A DNA stretch of 64,000 nt from Zoroaster sp. YZ-2022 (Eukaryota > Echinodermata > Asteroidea > Forcipulatida > Zoroasteridae). Shown here one piece after another: positions 1 through 11,603 of the stretch. The stretch's first letter is position 1. Every line of letters starts with the position of its first letter. A program made the position numbers and the translations under genes. Below the pieces are notes generated by a model that saw nothing but the letters and a program-made list of their open reading frames with translations, was not told the DNA's origin and did not search any database. The stretch lies in contig CM055823.1 in NCBI GenBank assembly GCA_029582265.1, forward strand, positions 15,926,519 to 15,990,518. The letters are read 5' to 3'.

Positions 1-847
1 TTAAATCCTTGATTTATCGTAATTCGATATCTGACATCTAATCATGACGTCGTCAATTTTGTTTCCATCTACGCAAGTTCTAAGTATATGCCAAGTTTCA
101 AGTTCATGTGAAGTTTGCAAGTATGTGTTTTTTTGTAGACAATCGATGGGGAGAAGAAGAAGAAGAAGGAGAAGAAAAAAAAAACGAACAAAAACAATAG
201 GTCTTTTGGGTACATACCCGAAAACCTAATTAAACAAAGAAACGACAACAGAAAAGATGGGTTTGAAGGATGATTTGAATGATGACAGGGATTGTTGTTG
301 GCAAAGTTGAAAAGGAAGACTGTTCCAAAAATGAGTCGAAGAGCAGTATTGCAGAAAGAACGATGATCCCAGGAGTGATGTATGCGGGGGACAGCCCAAT
401 GTCGTATTAAAAATTATAAACTCATCGAGTATGCTATTCTTAATAGTTTACCATTTTCATGGTCGTGATATCTGTCAATAACCAAGTTATGAAAGTCTAT
501 AATGCCATATGCAAGTAATAATGGGACAATTCAGTTCAAAATGCGCGCCTAGGGATTATGTATGGGAAACACATATACTTTTGTTATTCTATGAAATTTC
601 AGTTTTTAATAATGATATTTTCGATCTTCACGAAAAATGGCTAAAGACACCCTGATTATCAATTGATCCAAGATTATTAACAAACAAGGTTATTGCTATG
701 GGAATTATTTATTAGTCAGGTCTCACATGCCTGTTAAGGCTGTCCTTGTCATGTTTAAGTCTTTGTCTAGGGGAAGATTTAAAAGCAATTAGGATATGCT
801 CTAATGTTTTTCTCATGCCATTGGTAATACTGTCAAGATTCAAAATG
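1..847. other. Non-coding, AT-rich stretch
   Basis: No gene is recognised here. The only clear low-complexity feature is a purine-only AGA/GAA-rich run at about 152-186. Short open frames in it are low-complexity products. The stretch ends at an assembly gap. Confidence 0.6.
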
Positions 848-1347
848 NNNNNNNNNNNNNNNNNNNNNNNNNNNNNNNNNNNNNNNNNNNNNNNNNNNNN
901 NNNNNNNNNNNNNNNNNNNNNNNNNNNNNNNNNNNNNNNNNNNNNNNNNNNNNNNNNNNNNNNNNNNNNNNNNNNNNNNNNNNNNNNNNNNNNNNNNNNN
1001 NNNNNNNNNNNNNNNNNNNNNNNNNNNNNNNNNNNNNNNNNNNNNNNNNNNNNNNNNNNNNNNNNNNNNNNNNNNNNNNNNNNNNNNNNNNNNNNNNNNN
1101 NNNNNNNNNNNNNNNNNNNNNNNNNNNNNNNNNNNNNNNNNNNNNNNNNNNNNNNNNNNNNNNNNNNNNNNNNNNNNNNNNNNNNNNNNNNNNNNNNNNN
1201 NNNNNNNNNNNNNNNNNNNNNNNNNNNNNNNNNNNNNNNNNNNNNNNNNNNNNNNNNNNNNNNNNNNNNNNNNNNNNNNNNNNNNNNNNNNNNNNNNNNN
1301 NNNNNNNNNNNNNNNNNNNNNNNNNNNNNNNNNNNNNNNNNNNNNNN
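848..1347. other. Assembly gap (500 N)
   Basis: Exactly 500 undetermined bases. The round number indicates a scaffolding gap of unknown true size, so sequences on either side need not be close in the genome. Confidence 0.98.
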
Positions 1348-1431
1348 TATTGCATTGTGAACATACGACGTTTTTGCACTGACACGACGATATGTAAATC
1401 TGTATTGTTGATAGTTTATGTCCAACGTACC

Positions 1432-1644
1432 TTACACAGAACTGATGAAAGCATGTTGCATGTCCTTATTTATTTTTTCTCTGTTTTCCTGTGCAGCTAC
1501 ATAGTAGGCATTCTGAGTTTCTGTCTCATGAGACATTAGTTGGGTAACTTGATGAGCCTCTCTCTGGCTTAGAGTGTCAACAGCCTGAAACAAATCATTT
1601 TTGATCATCATTTTTGGAAGGCTTGCAACTGCAATGATCACCAA
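1432..1644 (-). pseudogene. Possible tyrosine-recombinase (Crypton-like) C-terminal fragment
   Basis: A 70-codon frame encodes a helical stretch with the motif LMSHETETQNAYY. It resembles the C-terminal LM-x-H...T...YY segment of tyrosine recombinase-like proteins that are abundant in marine invertebrate genomes, where the final Tyr is the catalytic nucleophile. The upstream catalytic Arg/His boxes would lie at higher coordinates and are not seen, so this would be a remnant at best. It could be a chance open frame. The family link rests on one short motif only. Confidence 0.25.
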
Positions 1645-2212
1645 AACAAATATTAATTTGGCAGATATGGCAACTACAGAATCAATCCCCTCATCAGATT
1701 TGATAGAAAGAAATGTTTTACACCTTTAAACAAATCAATTTATTACACATTTTAACTTGGGAACAAAAACACAGCAATCGCCCTGTTGAGTGGAACTGAT
1801 CCACCCATTCTGCAGTGTGCATTTACATGATCCAACTTATTGAAAGAAGCAATTCTCACCATCTTATAATTAAAAGGGAGTGTATATACACCAATGGTTA
1901 ATAAATGAATGTGAATACATCCATATACTTATAGAATCAAGTGATGTATAGAAGCCAAACTGTAGAAAATATGTTCACATTTGTTTGTATTTGTTAAAAT
2001 GTGGAAATGTTTCAATGTCCAATGATCCATTTAAAATTTGAGTATTTCATTCATACATTTCACATTGTCAAGTGGAATAACTTCTCAGAGTATTCAGTAT
2101 TTCAGTACCATTAACATATTACATTACAAGTATGTGACCCAGGTAGAAATTGGGCCGAATTAGGAAAGAGGCAGTCGGCTACAAAGATCTTGGTTTCTTG
2201 GGCTGATTTATT
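1645..2212. other. Non-coding stretch
   Basis: AT-rich sequence without a supportable gene or a clear repeat boundary. Confidence 0.5.
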
Positions 2213-2755
2213 CTGAAGGAGTGAAGACAAGAAGATGTCGTTCAGTCTTCGATCAAGAATAATATGTCATAAAATATAATAATTAATTTAAAGAATTAAA
2301 CAAGAAAATGAAATATAATACAATAATCTACAGTTCGCGCCGAAATCTGGGCGGCACCCGCCATCTTGGAAAATTGGCGATATTATGCAAAACATTAAGA
2401 AAAGCTAGTTTTAGTAGGTTTCCAAGAAAATACCAGGTCTGCGATATTGCAACATTGATTAGTAAGATAACGATATCTGAAAACGATAATGAAGATATCT
2501 TGGAACTAATAATTATTTACAAAATCAGGAATTTCGAAATCACTATGGCTTATTAATATAAATCAACTCAAAACTTACGTCAGTAACTAACAAAATAATA
2601 TCGAGAATACAAAATATGAGTGATTGATAAGGGATACGATGAGCTAACTTCTAAGTATATATGAATGTTAAAAATAAAGTGAAATTACAAACAATTGTTA
2701 CCTGAAGGAGTGAAGACAAGAAGATGTCGTTCAGTCTTCGATCAAGAATAATATG
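2213..2755. repeat. 54-bp perfect direct repeats flanking 435 bp
   Basis: The 54 bases at 2213-2266 recur identically at 2702-2755; both begin CTGAAGGAGTGAAGACAAG. The 435 bp between them have no coding capacity and no obvious primer-binding site. Possible explanations are a miniature terminal-repeat retroelement (TRIM/SMART-like), a duplication by unequal repair, or two fragments of one dispersed repeat. I cannot choose between them from one locus. Confidence 0.7.
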
Positions 2756-5100
2756 ACGGGAAGGTGGAAGCGCGCGAAATGCAAAGCTAACATAGAGGGC
2801 GCTTCATTAATTTAAATAAACCAAGTAAAGAAAAGATTACGTAACAGGGTTGAGTAAACTGAAAATTTAGACGGGGGGTCAGAAAACTAAGCATAAATTT
2901 CCATAACTGTCACAAGTATAATTCACTCAGTTACTCCCTAAATTAATTAGGACAAAACATTACCCTTTCATTCCCGCTCTCAAAATATTCTGCATAACAT
3001 CATACACTGACATCCTGCAACTTGAATTTGTATGTATAAAAGTATGTTGGATATTGCAATGGTAATGAAGGGATGTATCCAAACCCCTTTTATGCTTAAA
3101 CCAGTTAGAGTTAGTGTAATGCTTTCATGAGGATGCTTTCTTAAAGGGGGTATATCGTCACAATCAGAGCAGGCTTGCGGCTTGACACTGAATCCTGCAC
3201 TGATAGTTTTAGATGAACTCAGATGAACCCATTGAATATTATATGGATATAGATACATGTAGATATACTCATCTACCTTAATTTGTTGCAGCTGTTTTAC
3301 ATATGATTGATTATAACAATGGTTTGCCTCCTGTCCCAACAAACAAGGGTGAATGTTCTGAACTCATAGCACCTGCTGAGGAATGTCAAGAAAAAAATGT
3401 CTAGATTAATCTCAATTATAACATTTTTAGTGTATGCAGGATAGCTATTAGGAAAGGAATGCAGTTTGTTTAAAACTTAAACTGCAAGCCACATGAGTCC
3501 CACAAGAAAAGGAATCACAATGACTGTCAGCCCATTTGTAACAATACATGTATCTACCCACTTTAAACATGAATTGGATAATATACTGAACTTTCAAAAC
3601 AATATTATTTCTACCAAGTACATTGCCTTCAAGGCAATTGGTGCCCACCTGTTTGTGTGATTACTAATAATATACCAGTAGCTGGAAACAAGGGAGGGCA
3701 ATGACCAAGGCCTGAGGTCAGTATTGAATAATACATACAAATAATTGAACTACTTGAATTTCATTCTCTTTTAACATATGCTTAGTGTTCGCATATGCTT
3801 AGTATTTCCATCGATATATATTTATAGTTAAATTTCTTCCTCTGAGAATAAAGTAAACTGATCATGTCTGACTGTGGACTTACAATAAAAGCATTGACAA
3901 TCCCAACAAGATGTGTGTTATAAATATATAAAAAGAAATTTGATATAGAGGGTGAGAATAAGAATTCTAACCTGAACACCCACTGGAGGCAGGCCGTGTG
4001 TATTTTATGTAGAAGCTCATAGTTGCCTCTCTAGAGTTTCATTCAATATGACTGTGGCAGGTCCAAGATGTTGTCTTGTGTTTGTAAACCTGAAATAAGA
4101 AATGTATTGTATCAATAATGCTAATTAGGCTAAAAAGCTCAGGTTCCAAACCCAATACTTAATATCATGACAGCCGCTTCCATGGGGATGTGATCCCTGG
4201 CCAACGACAGCTTTTGATGCTTAGCGCCCCAGCATTTTTCTGACTGACTTACAATTATGAATGCTTTGATTGAACATGAATTGGCAGAACTCATTATCTG
4301 CGAATAACTTCAAATGTATGAATATCTTCAAAAATGTCTGGATCTACGGAGTGTTTTCTATGTACTCTCTCCTATTGTAGCATTTTGTATTACTCCTGCT
4401 CATGGAGCTTATCTAAGCACAATTTCCATTATGATAAGATTCCTTATTTGTTTGATCATCGTCCACGTTAACTGCTCAGCCGTTTCTTAATTGATGAATC
4501 ATATAATAAATATGAATGTGCCATTACAAAGTTTTGCAAATGAGGGGTCAGGGGCACTTGGTAGGGGTGGGTGAAAGGGTTAAGGGAGATACTTGTGTGT
4601 TCCCATGGTTACATATAACAAGAATCCTGCAAAGGCTGTGTGAGGACTTTTCCATAAAATACCAGCTTTAAATTTGGTGGTCATACATATACAGCCACCA
4701 GCATCTATGATATAACTTATAAACTCGTTTTTCCAATATGAAAAAGATGACCTGTAATATTTCACTAATTCTCCCCTTGCCTTCACCAAAATCAAGACTG
4801 CTGAAAATCGGTTAGGCTTGAATTTTGCTGCGCAGCTTGCCAAAAATAAGACTTATAATTACCTGTCTGGCACATCTGTTTCAATTCCCCTTTGGACTTG
4901 TCCAAAAAATCACTGATGTATTTCCATCAATGATGAGTCCTGAAGTTGTAAATAACATTCATTGTAAATTGATTTTCACTGAAACACATTTACTTTGTAC
5001 AGTCCAGTGAGGAAATAAATATACTTACCGAGCAATTGCTTTGTTTCAAAAGAGATAAAGATTTTGTTCAAGAACAGCTATAACTTTAATCTTTTAAACA
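2756..5100. other. Non-coding stretch with one MITE-end-like motif
   Basis: No gene is recognised. At 3141 a TTAAAGGGGGTATATCGTCA motif resembles the ends of the MITE at 14305-14517 and of the fragment at 9711. The remainder is unannotatable AT-rich DNA. Confidence 0.5.
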
Positions 5101-5104
5101 TTTA

Positions 5105-5750
5105 TAGGGGAAGACGATCAGAGCATACTGATCGCAACGTCAAGTTGTAACCAACCAGTTCTTTTCAGAACTGTTTACAGTGTGCCATGGTCGAGCGGTT
5201 TAGTGCATTGGATTTGTATTCTGATGGCTGAGTCGTCAGAATTTGGGTTCGAATCCCAACCGCGATTTTGTCGGTCACTAATCAAAGAGAATCGGGTATT
5301 TTGACTGGTGCCGGTTCTCGGCTCTAGAGTTGGAGCTCAGACAACTGCGTATTTCATTTGGTGCCGGGTTAATCCTCAGAGTTGGGTATTTTGCTGGAGC
5401 CGGCTCTGACTGGGACTCACTCCCAGCCGGCTCTGGGACTCAAGCTCTGGGAACCGGGTATTTGAAGGACTCGGTTCCGGAACTGACTCTTGCGAGTACC
5501 AGGTTCTTTAAAAGAGTGGAACCGCGGTTCCGATTCTCATTTTGAAATCAGATAGAACCGGGTACTCGCCGGAACCGCCCAAGCCTATTATGAGCCTGAT
5601 GAGCAGGGGTAATAATGTAATGCGCCTTGAGCACCAGTTTAGTGGATACGTGCGCCATATAAGTCCACATTATTATTATTATTATTACTATTCAAAAGAG
5701 AATTTCTACATGGTGTCACCCATACTGCATTGAGCTTGAGACTAACAAGG
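5105..5750 (+). repeat. Old hairpin-module repeat split by a SINE
   Basis: Bases about 5111-5172 match the left part of the GACGATCAGAGCATACTGATCG module seen at 8657-8939, 38907-39114 and 43335-43446. Bases about 5690-5720 match its right part (ending ACATGGTGTCACC). The SINE at 5181-5688 sits exactly between the two halves, so it landed in a pre-existing, already diverged copy. Confidence 0.6.
5181..5688 (+). mobile_element. Chimeric tRNA-derived SINE
   Basis: The 5' end is tRNA-like, with an A-box-like segment (ATGGTCGAGCGG) and a B box (GGTTCGAATCC). The 3' end matches the tail of the SINEs at 9014-9374 and 33084-33449 (GAGCAGGGGTAATAA, TGCGCCTTGAGCACC, then ATT repeats). The roughly 290-bp middle differs completely from those copies. 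It is GC-rich and made of repeated GAACCGGGTA/GGTTCCG-type motifs, so either this is a different SINE subfamily sharing a tail or another repeat has replaced the body. Confidence 0.65.
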
Positions 5751-8656
5751 TTTACTCACCACTGACCTGTGACTTCAATTCTGATTGACGTGCACACTTT
5801 ATATTGACAGCAGGTACTTGTTGACCGCGTTTGGTTGTTTCTCATTGCAGCAAGGGTCAGCACAATTCTAAATAACAGGAAGATATATACATGTAATACA
5901 GGAATTATGTAAAAGCTACATTCAGTTTTCAAATGATACACACACCTGTACTTGAAACTGCATTGGTACAAATCAGGTTTGTACCAATGCAGTACATGTA
6001 CTGTATATGGTAAAAACTGTGTTGCATATTCAAGTTAACTCTGGTTACCGTGGTGAACAGGCAAAAACATGCTCGTCTAGCTCCAAATAGACAGTGAAAA
6101 TAATGCCTTTAAAAATACGTTATGTCCCGGTAAGTAGCTTGATCTATAATCGCTTATTCAATTCATGGAAATGATGAAAGCACCCTGTTAAAAACAGAAC
6201 CATATTCAATCTACATACTGAACATTTTTCTAATAAAAAAGGAGTACCTATAATATAATACTATTAATAACCTCGTCCAAATTTAGTTACTGTAGAGAAA
6301 TTATTTATTTTGGGAAGTGCATTCATCTTAGATAAATAATGCTGTCCAGGAACCTTTTTTCAAACATAACAAAAATTCACATGGTAGATTTATGATATAT
6401 TTCTTAAAACACACAGGCTTGAAATGGACATTTGTTTACACACTTCCCTGTAAAAATGTGAGGTGTTTTTCCTTATGTTTAGTTCCAAAAAGTATCATTT
6501 CACATTTATTCACAATACATTTATGAAAGCACTTCTGTGTGCCTCACATCTTCAAAGAGAAGTTTGTAGACAAATGGCCATTCCAGTCCTCTATTATTTT
6601 TAAGAAATATAAGAAATATGTACTCATTGAATGTTATTTGGTATACATGTACATGTAGATGATCATGTTTCTTGAGGATGATACATTTGATAATCCAGTA
6701 ATTACTACTGTTACACTTGCTTTAAAAGTGTATAGCCTGTTTTGGAATATTCCCTGCACTTTATATTACCTTACTGCCATAAAAATGTCACAAGTTAATG
6801 AACAAAAGGAAAAACAAAAATGTCACAAAAAACAATAAAAAGTTCATAAATGTGAACATCAACATTTCAATAGTTTATTTAATACTCGGCCATTTATTTA
6901 TTTTATTTATACATATTTGTTTTATTTTTTAAGTTGAGTAACAATCCCCGACGAGATAGTGCTTGTTACTAAGGGTACAAGATTTGGATTTTAAGACAAT
7001 CTCCCTGTAATTTCTTAAATACTCATAATAGTTGTCATACTTTTTTGGATATATGCACATTCTGAAAAGGCAAGCAAGGACTTCATAAAGTTTGAAAAAC
7101 AAATCCAACATTGTCTATAATTTCAGAAAATGTCAACAAATCCTTAAAATGCTTCAAACCCTTAATACATTGCTTATGGTGGGTGTGGTTGAACTTGAAG
7201 TATAGTGGTTGGCGAGGGGTTATGATGGGGTAGCTCTGGTAACATAGCCCAAAGTAAGTCACATTGGGCTATGCTATTTTCCATAGCTGGACAAGCCAAC
7301 AGCATTATGTGGTCTAAGAAAGATGGACGGTCCCTTTAAAGTACACAGCATAATCCAAAACCAAATTTAAAAAAAAATCATAGTTTATGACAGGAGTATA
7401 CACTCACGAATTTGAAAAAAAATATTCACTGAAAATGTGAAATGTTGTGGCCAATTTTTGATTCATTTTTGGAAAATACTGGTTATGAATGTTCAGTGAG
7501 TATTCTTAAAAGGAACCTTGTAGGCATTTTCTATTTTATTTGTTCGATGTTTATGAACTGTTCGGAAATATTATATATCCTCAATTTACCCTAAATGACG
7601 CACCTAAGGTTATATAATCAACTGGACGGTAACTTACAAATGAAATTAGCAGTTTGGTGTTTCAGTTTGTTTCAGTGAAGGATTCTCTTGTAAAATGCTG
7701 AATTTCAATGCATGATCATACGCGTGGATGTCTTGAGCACCGTTTTTTGAGACGCACAGAATTGTGGTCATCAGAAAATTGATGTTGGTATAATGACTCA
7801 CCCCAAACTGTTAAAGTTGATGGGGGCACAGAAAATGTACCCAAGAAGAAAAACAGTTGAAATCATGTTTCATCATATTCCAGATGGTTGTAAAATTGTT
7901 TTTAAACTTGAAAATAAAAATATTGTTTTCGATTTTTAAAATAAAATGGTATAATTTGGAGAAGCTCTCAAAACTTTTAATCAATATTCTTGAAAGGCCA
8001 ATAAAATGGAATTGGAAGGTGGTTAAATTTCTTGCAAAAAGTACTTTAAAACTTTGAAATGTGTAAAATTGCTGTTAACATTTTGTCAAATAAAAGATTT
8101 CTTTTCATAACCATGATATTAATGTTTCATTTTCTCAATAATTTTCCACTACCGTCGAAATAAATACCAACGAATTAAGTAGTCTTCGTTCGCTTCTTCT
8201 ATAAGGAATGTGTCCAATTTGAGGATCAGTATTTCTTTAAAAAATCATTGCAAATGCAAAGCATTCATATATTTTGGTTTTCACAGACAACAGCTTGTTG
8301 ACGGCATAGAACAATAAAATCACAGATGTTCGTGAAAAAACAATTGAGGTCATGTAAATCTCTTACTATTTGTATCTTGTAAAATCAGTGGTTAAACAAC
8401 TTTTTCCACTTTCATAAGCACTAACTTTCCAGTAAATCATACAATTTCACTATAATTTTTATTTCTGTAACAAGCACGACTTAGATAAGTTTATGCAACC
8501 AGTAATACGCCATAGTTTTGTAAGTTTTCCGAGAAATGCTAAGCCAAAGGTAGGTGCGTCATTTAACGAGTGCGGCGAATTACGTACATGGACGATACAA
8601 TCGCTCGTAACTCTACATGATAATAGGTAAAACTCGTAGCTTTGCATGGTGAGGAT
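5751..8656. other. Non-coding AT-rich stretch
   Basis: No exon, repeat boundary or RNA gene could be supported. The open frames are short, lysine/isoleucine-rich and lack splice context. Confidence 0.5.
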
Positions 8657-8939
8657 GATAAGTAAGACTAATTGCGGTGACACCATGTGGAATCTCAATT
8701 CAGTAGTAATTAGTTCTGAAAAGAACTGGTGGTACAACTCGACGTTTCGATCAGTATGCTCTGATCGTCCTCAGGAGAATGCCGGACTCTGGACGGCATT
8801 CTCCTGAGGACGGCATTCTCCTGAGGACGATTAGAGCATACTGATCGAAACGTCGAGTTGTACCACCAATTCTTTTCAGAACTAATTACTACTCAATTGA
8901 GATTCCACATGGTGTCACCGCAATTAGTCTTACTTATCT
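8657..8939. repeat. Foldback element with ~127-bp inverted arms
   Basis: The left arm (8657-8783) and right arm (8812-8939) are near-identical inverted copies separated by a 28-bp spacer that holds one more partial copy of the arm tip (GGCATTCTCCTGAGGAC). Each arm carries two internal hairpins: CGATCAG..CTGATCG around AGCATA, and AGTTCT..AGAACT. The arm is the same module found at six sites in the window. Confidence 0.85.
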
Positions 8940-9013
8940 ACATGATAATGTTGAGTTATAATTATCACAACTGATGGGAGTGATGCACTTCAGGGCAGTC
9001 ATTTACAATTGAA

Positions 9014-9374
9014 ATAATAATAATAATAATAATAATGTGTGGATTTATATAGCGCACGTATCCACCAACTAAGTGGTGCTCAAGGCGCATTATATTATTA
9101 TCCCTGCTCATAAGGCTCATAAGGCTCATAAATCATTCCTGAAACCATCTCAGCTCCCTGGGGAGTATACAGCTCAATTGCTGCCATTTCTAGCGCATAT
9201 AGAGCAAACCAACTCTGCCTTCACAGGTACCCATTTAACCCCTGGGTGGAGAGAAGCAATTATGATTAAGTGTCTTGCTCAAGGACACAAGTGTCACGGC
9301 CGTGATTCGAACCCACATTATGTTGCTAACACCAGAACTTGAATCCGGTAAGCTAGACCGCTCGGCCACGACAC
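9014..9374 (-). mobile_element. tRNA-derived SINE
   Basis: Read on the minus strand it starts GTGTCGTGGCCGAGCGG (A-box-like) and carries a B box (GGTTCGAATC) about 60 nt on. The leading GTGTC and the GTGACAC that closes the tRNA-like part can pair as an acceptor stem, resembling a long-variable-arm tRNA (Ser/Leu class). A roughly 230-bp body and an ATT-repeat tail follow. It matches the plus-strand copy at 33084-33449 over its length. Confidence 0.85.
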
Positions 9375-9710
9375 CCCATTCGTTGAATCATCAGATTCAA
9401 TGATCAAACAAAACCAAATTGTTGTGTCACAGTCAAGGTAGATTTTGCAGAAAACCTAGCTTATACTTTGTTCTAAATACCGGTATTAGTAATAGCAGTT
9501 GCACAGAGTGATCAAAGCATTTATGCTCAGTGTCCTCCATGGTGTAACGTTAATCTTAAAATTATTCAGTACTCACAAATGAATGGGTCACACAAGTCTG
9601 TATTATATTCCAGGTCCAAACTAATGTATGAAATCTTGATCATGTTGTTGATAAAGCGCCCTCTTTCGTCAGCTTAGGACTGCATGCAATGTATCCACGC
9701 AGTACATAAC
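9375..9710. other. Non-coding stretch
   Basis: Nothing recognised between the SINE and the next MITE fragment. Confidence 0.5.
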
Positions 9711-9830
9711 TTAAAGGCACAGTATCGTCACGATCAACAGGGCATGGAATCAGAGTACTTGTTTTAGATTAACTTAGTGACTGAAAATAATACCCAAAAT
9801 GATAAGGTTATGACTGTTGTTGCTGAATAT
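9711..9830 (+). repeat. MITE left-end fragment (TTAAAGG family)
   Basis: This begins TTAAAGGCACAGTATCGTCA and stays similar to the first ~110 bp of the complete element at 14305-14517 (shared CATGGAAT, GTGACTGAAA, AATACCC and ATGATAAGGT blocks). No matching right end was found. Confidence 0.55.
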
Positions 9831-11329
9831 TCAGCCTTTTTTCACGTTGTTTCTCATCCTATTGTCTACATGTCCATCATCTGTGTATTCATTAATCACA
9901 ATTATTTTTATTAGTCACTTTCATGTAATATAATTTATTTTCATATTAAATTTTTGGGCTTAATTAGTTTAATCTTTCTAAACACTTTGAAAGGTTTTAA
10001 CATGTTTATTGTACGTTATTAGCTTGTGGTTTTGTGTAGAAATTTTTCTTCCGTATAAAATAGCCTGCAGTATTTTATTTTATAACACCTCATACATAGA
10101 TTCTGCCTTATAATTGGTTGAGAGCGTGTCACATGACATTCGGTAATTTTTACTGTAATGCCGGCCAAGCAAACAAGGAAAGACTAGCTCATGGCAACCA
10201 ATGAACTAGCCCATGGCAACCAGTGAAATTGGTCTATAAAACGTGTCAATGCAGTTCTTACAACATGAATTAATCTGTTTTACATAATTGTTACAGAATT
10301 TCAATTAATTTCGAGTGTTGTCAAGTTAATGAAAGTCATGTATTGGTTTGATTTATTGTAGCAGTTATTATCCTTTTGATGTTTTCCATAGTTACTGCAC
10401 CCCCCTCCCCTCTTGCTGGTCCACTCTCATGTTAAACCTCCAATTTTTGTTTTGTTTATAGTTACCAACACTTACTGGTACCCATTTTTGCATTCTTCTA
10501 TTTTCATGTCACCTTCATCAGATTTTGTATTACTTACACTCTTTATACATTGTATCAATTTCACTTTAAGTTTTCGTTCTTTTTACCAAAGCGTAAACAT
10601 CACTCCTATTGTGACCCAATGTCAAGCTTTTTATTCATTTTATTCATAATCTAATCCATGCTACTTAATTAAATCTTGATTTTAGTTTAAAATCTTGTTC
10701 ACCCTAATTCCCTTTCCTTTTTAGTTTTCAAATAAACTTCATAGTTGTGCCTTTATACACATCCCATTAGTTCTTCAGTTTAAATTAAGCTCTCTAATTT
10801 TACGACAGAATTTACTCTTTTAAATTTTGCCCATCTAAGTAAAATTCTTTTTTTCTTTTTTCTACATTGGACCTATAGGGACCATATAGGTCCACAACTC
10901 TCTATATTTTGACAAAGCCTGAATCTTTATAATCAGTCATCATTCTCATTCTACGCATTTCTTGGAATATAGTTTTAATCCATTTGTCCACGGTGATAGA
11001 ATGAACGTTTGCATATCGTGAGATATGTTTAGGGCTGAATAATTATGTTTATTTATACTCAAGATAGTGTCACAGATGACACTGTGTCACTGTGGCACTA
11101 TGATTCCCAAAACAATATTGGATGCAAAAATAATATCCTATCTCTGTAGGCCTTCATGTACACGTTACTGCATACGTCAAATGCTCAATGGATCGATAAC
11201 ATGCAAAACTGTCATGATTTTCAATCAATACGGCAGTGAATGTGAATGTGCTTTCATTTGGGCCGAAGTTGTGGTCATCGATCATCAAGCGGTGTGATTC
11301 GGGCAAGCGTAAAAGATGGTGATGTTGAG
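9831..11329. other. Non-coding stretch
   Basis: AT-rich DNA without a supportable gene. A 22-bp imperfect direct duplication (CTAGCTCATGGCAACCA type) lies at about 10185-10225. Confidence 0.5.
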
Positions 11330-11425
11330 TGCAATCTAGGGATTTGCGCAATCTGCAGATTGCGCTGCACAATCTGCTGATTTCCAGCATGTAGATTGCG
11401 CGCTCAATCTCGAGATTGTCCCTGA
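11330..11425. repeat. Cluster of palindromes built on AATCT/AGATT
   Basis: A perfect 20-bp palindrome (GCGCAATCTG and its complement) lies at 11346-11365, a perfect 14-bp palindrome (CAATCTCGAGATTG) at 11405-11418, and further GCAATCT/AGATTGC half-sites lie between them. It is about 190 bp upstream of the start of the P2X7-C-like pseudogene, so it is either a decayed repeat or a former upstream region. Confidence 0.6.
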
Positions 11426-11603
11426 CTGCACGCAGCGACTACCAATAGTACATACACTGCATTTCACTCATTTGTTGTGTGCAAATAAATTAGATTTTTA
11501 ACTTAACCCGTCCTCGCCTCCTGGACCCACACAATACTCCACATTATGTTACGACAGCGTATTGGATCCACTGTTGGATTTTCAACTAAAGAAAGGTCAC
11601 TAT

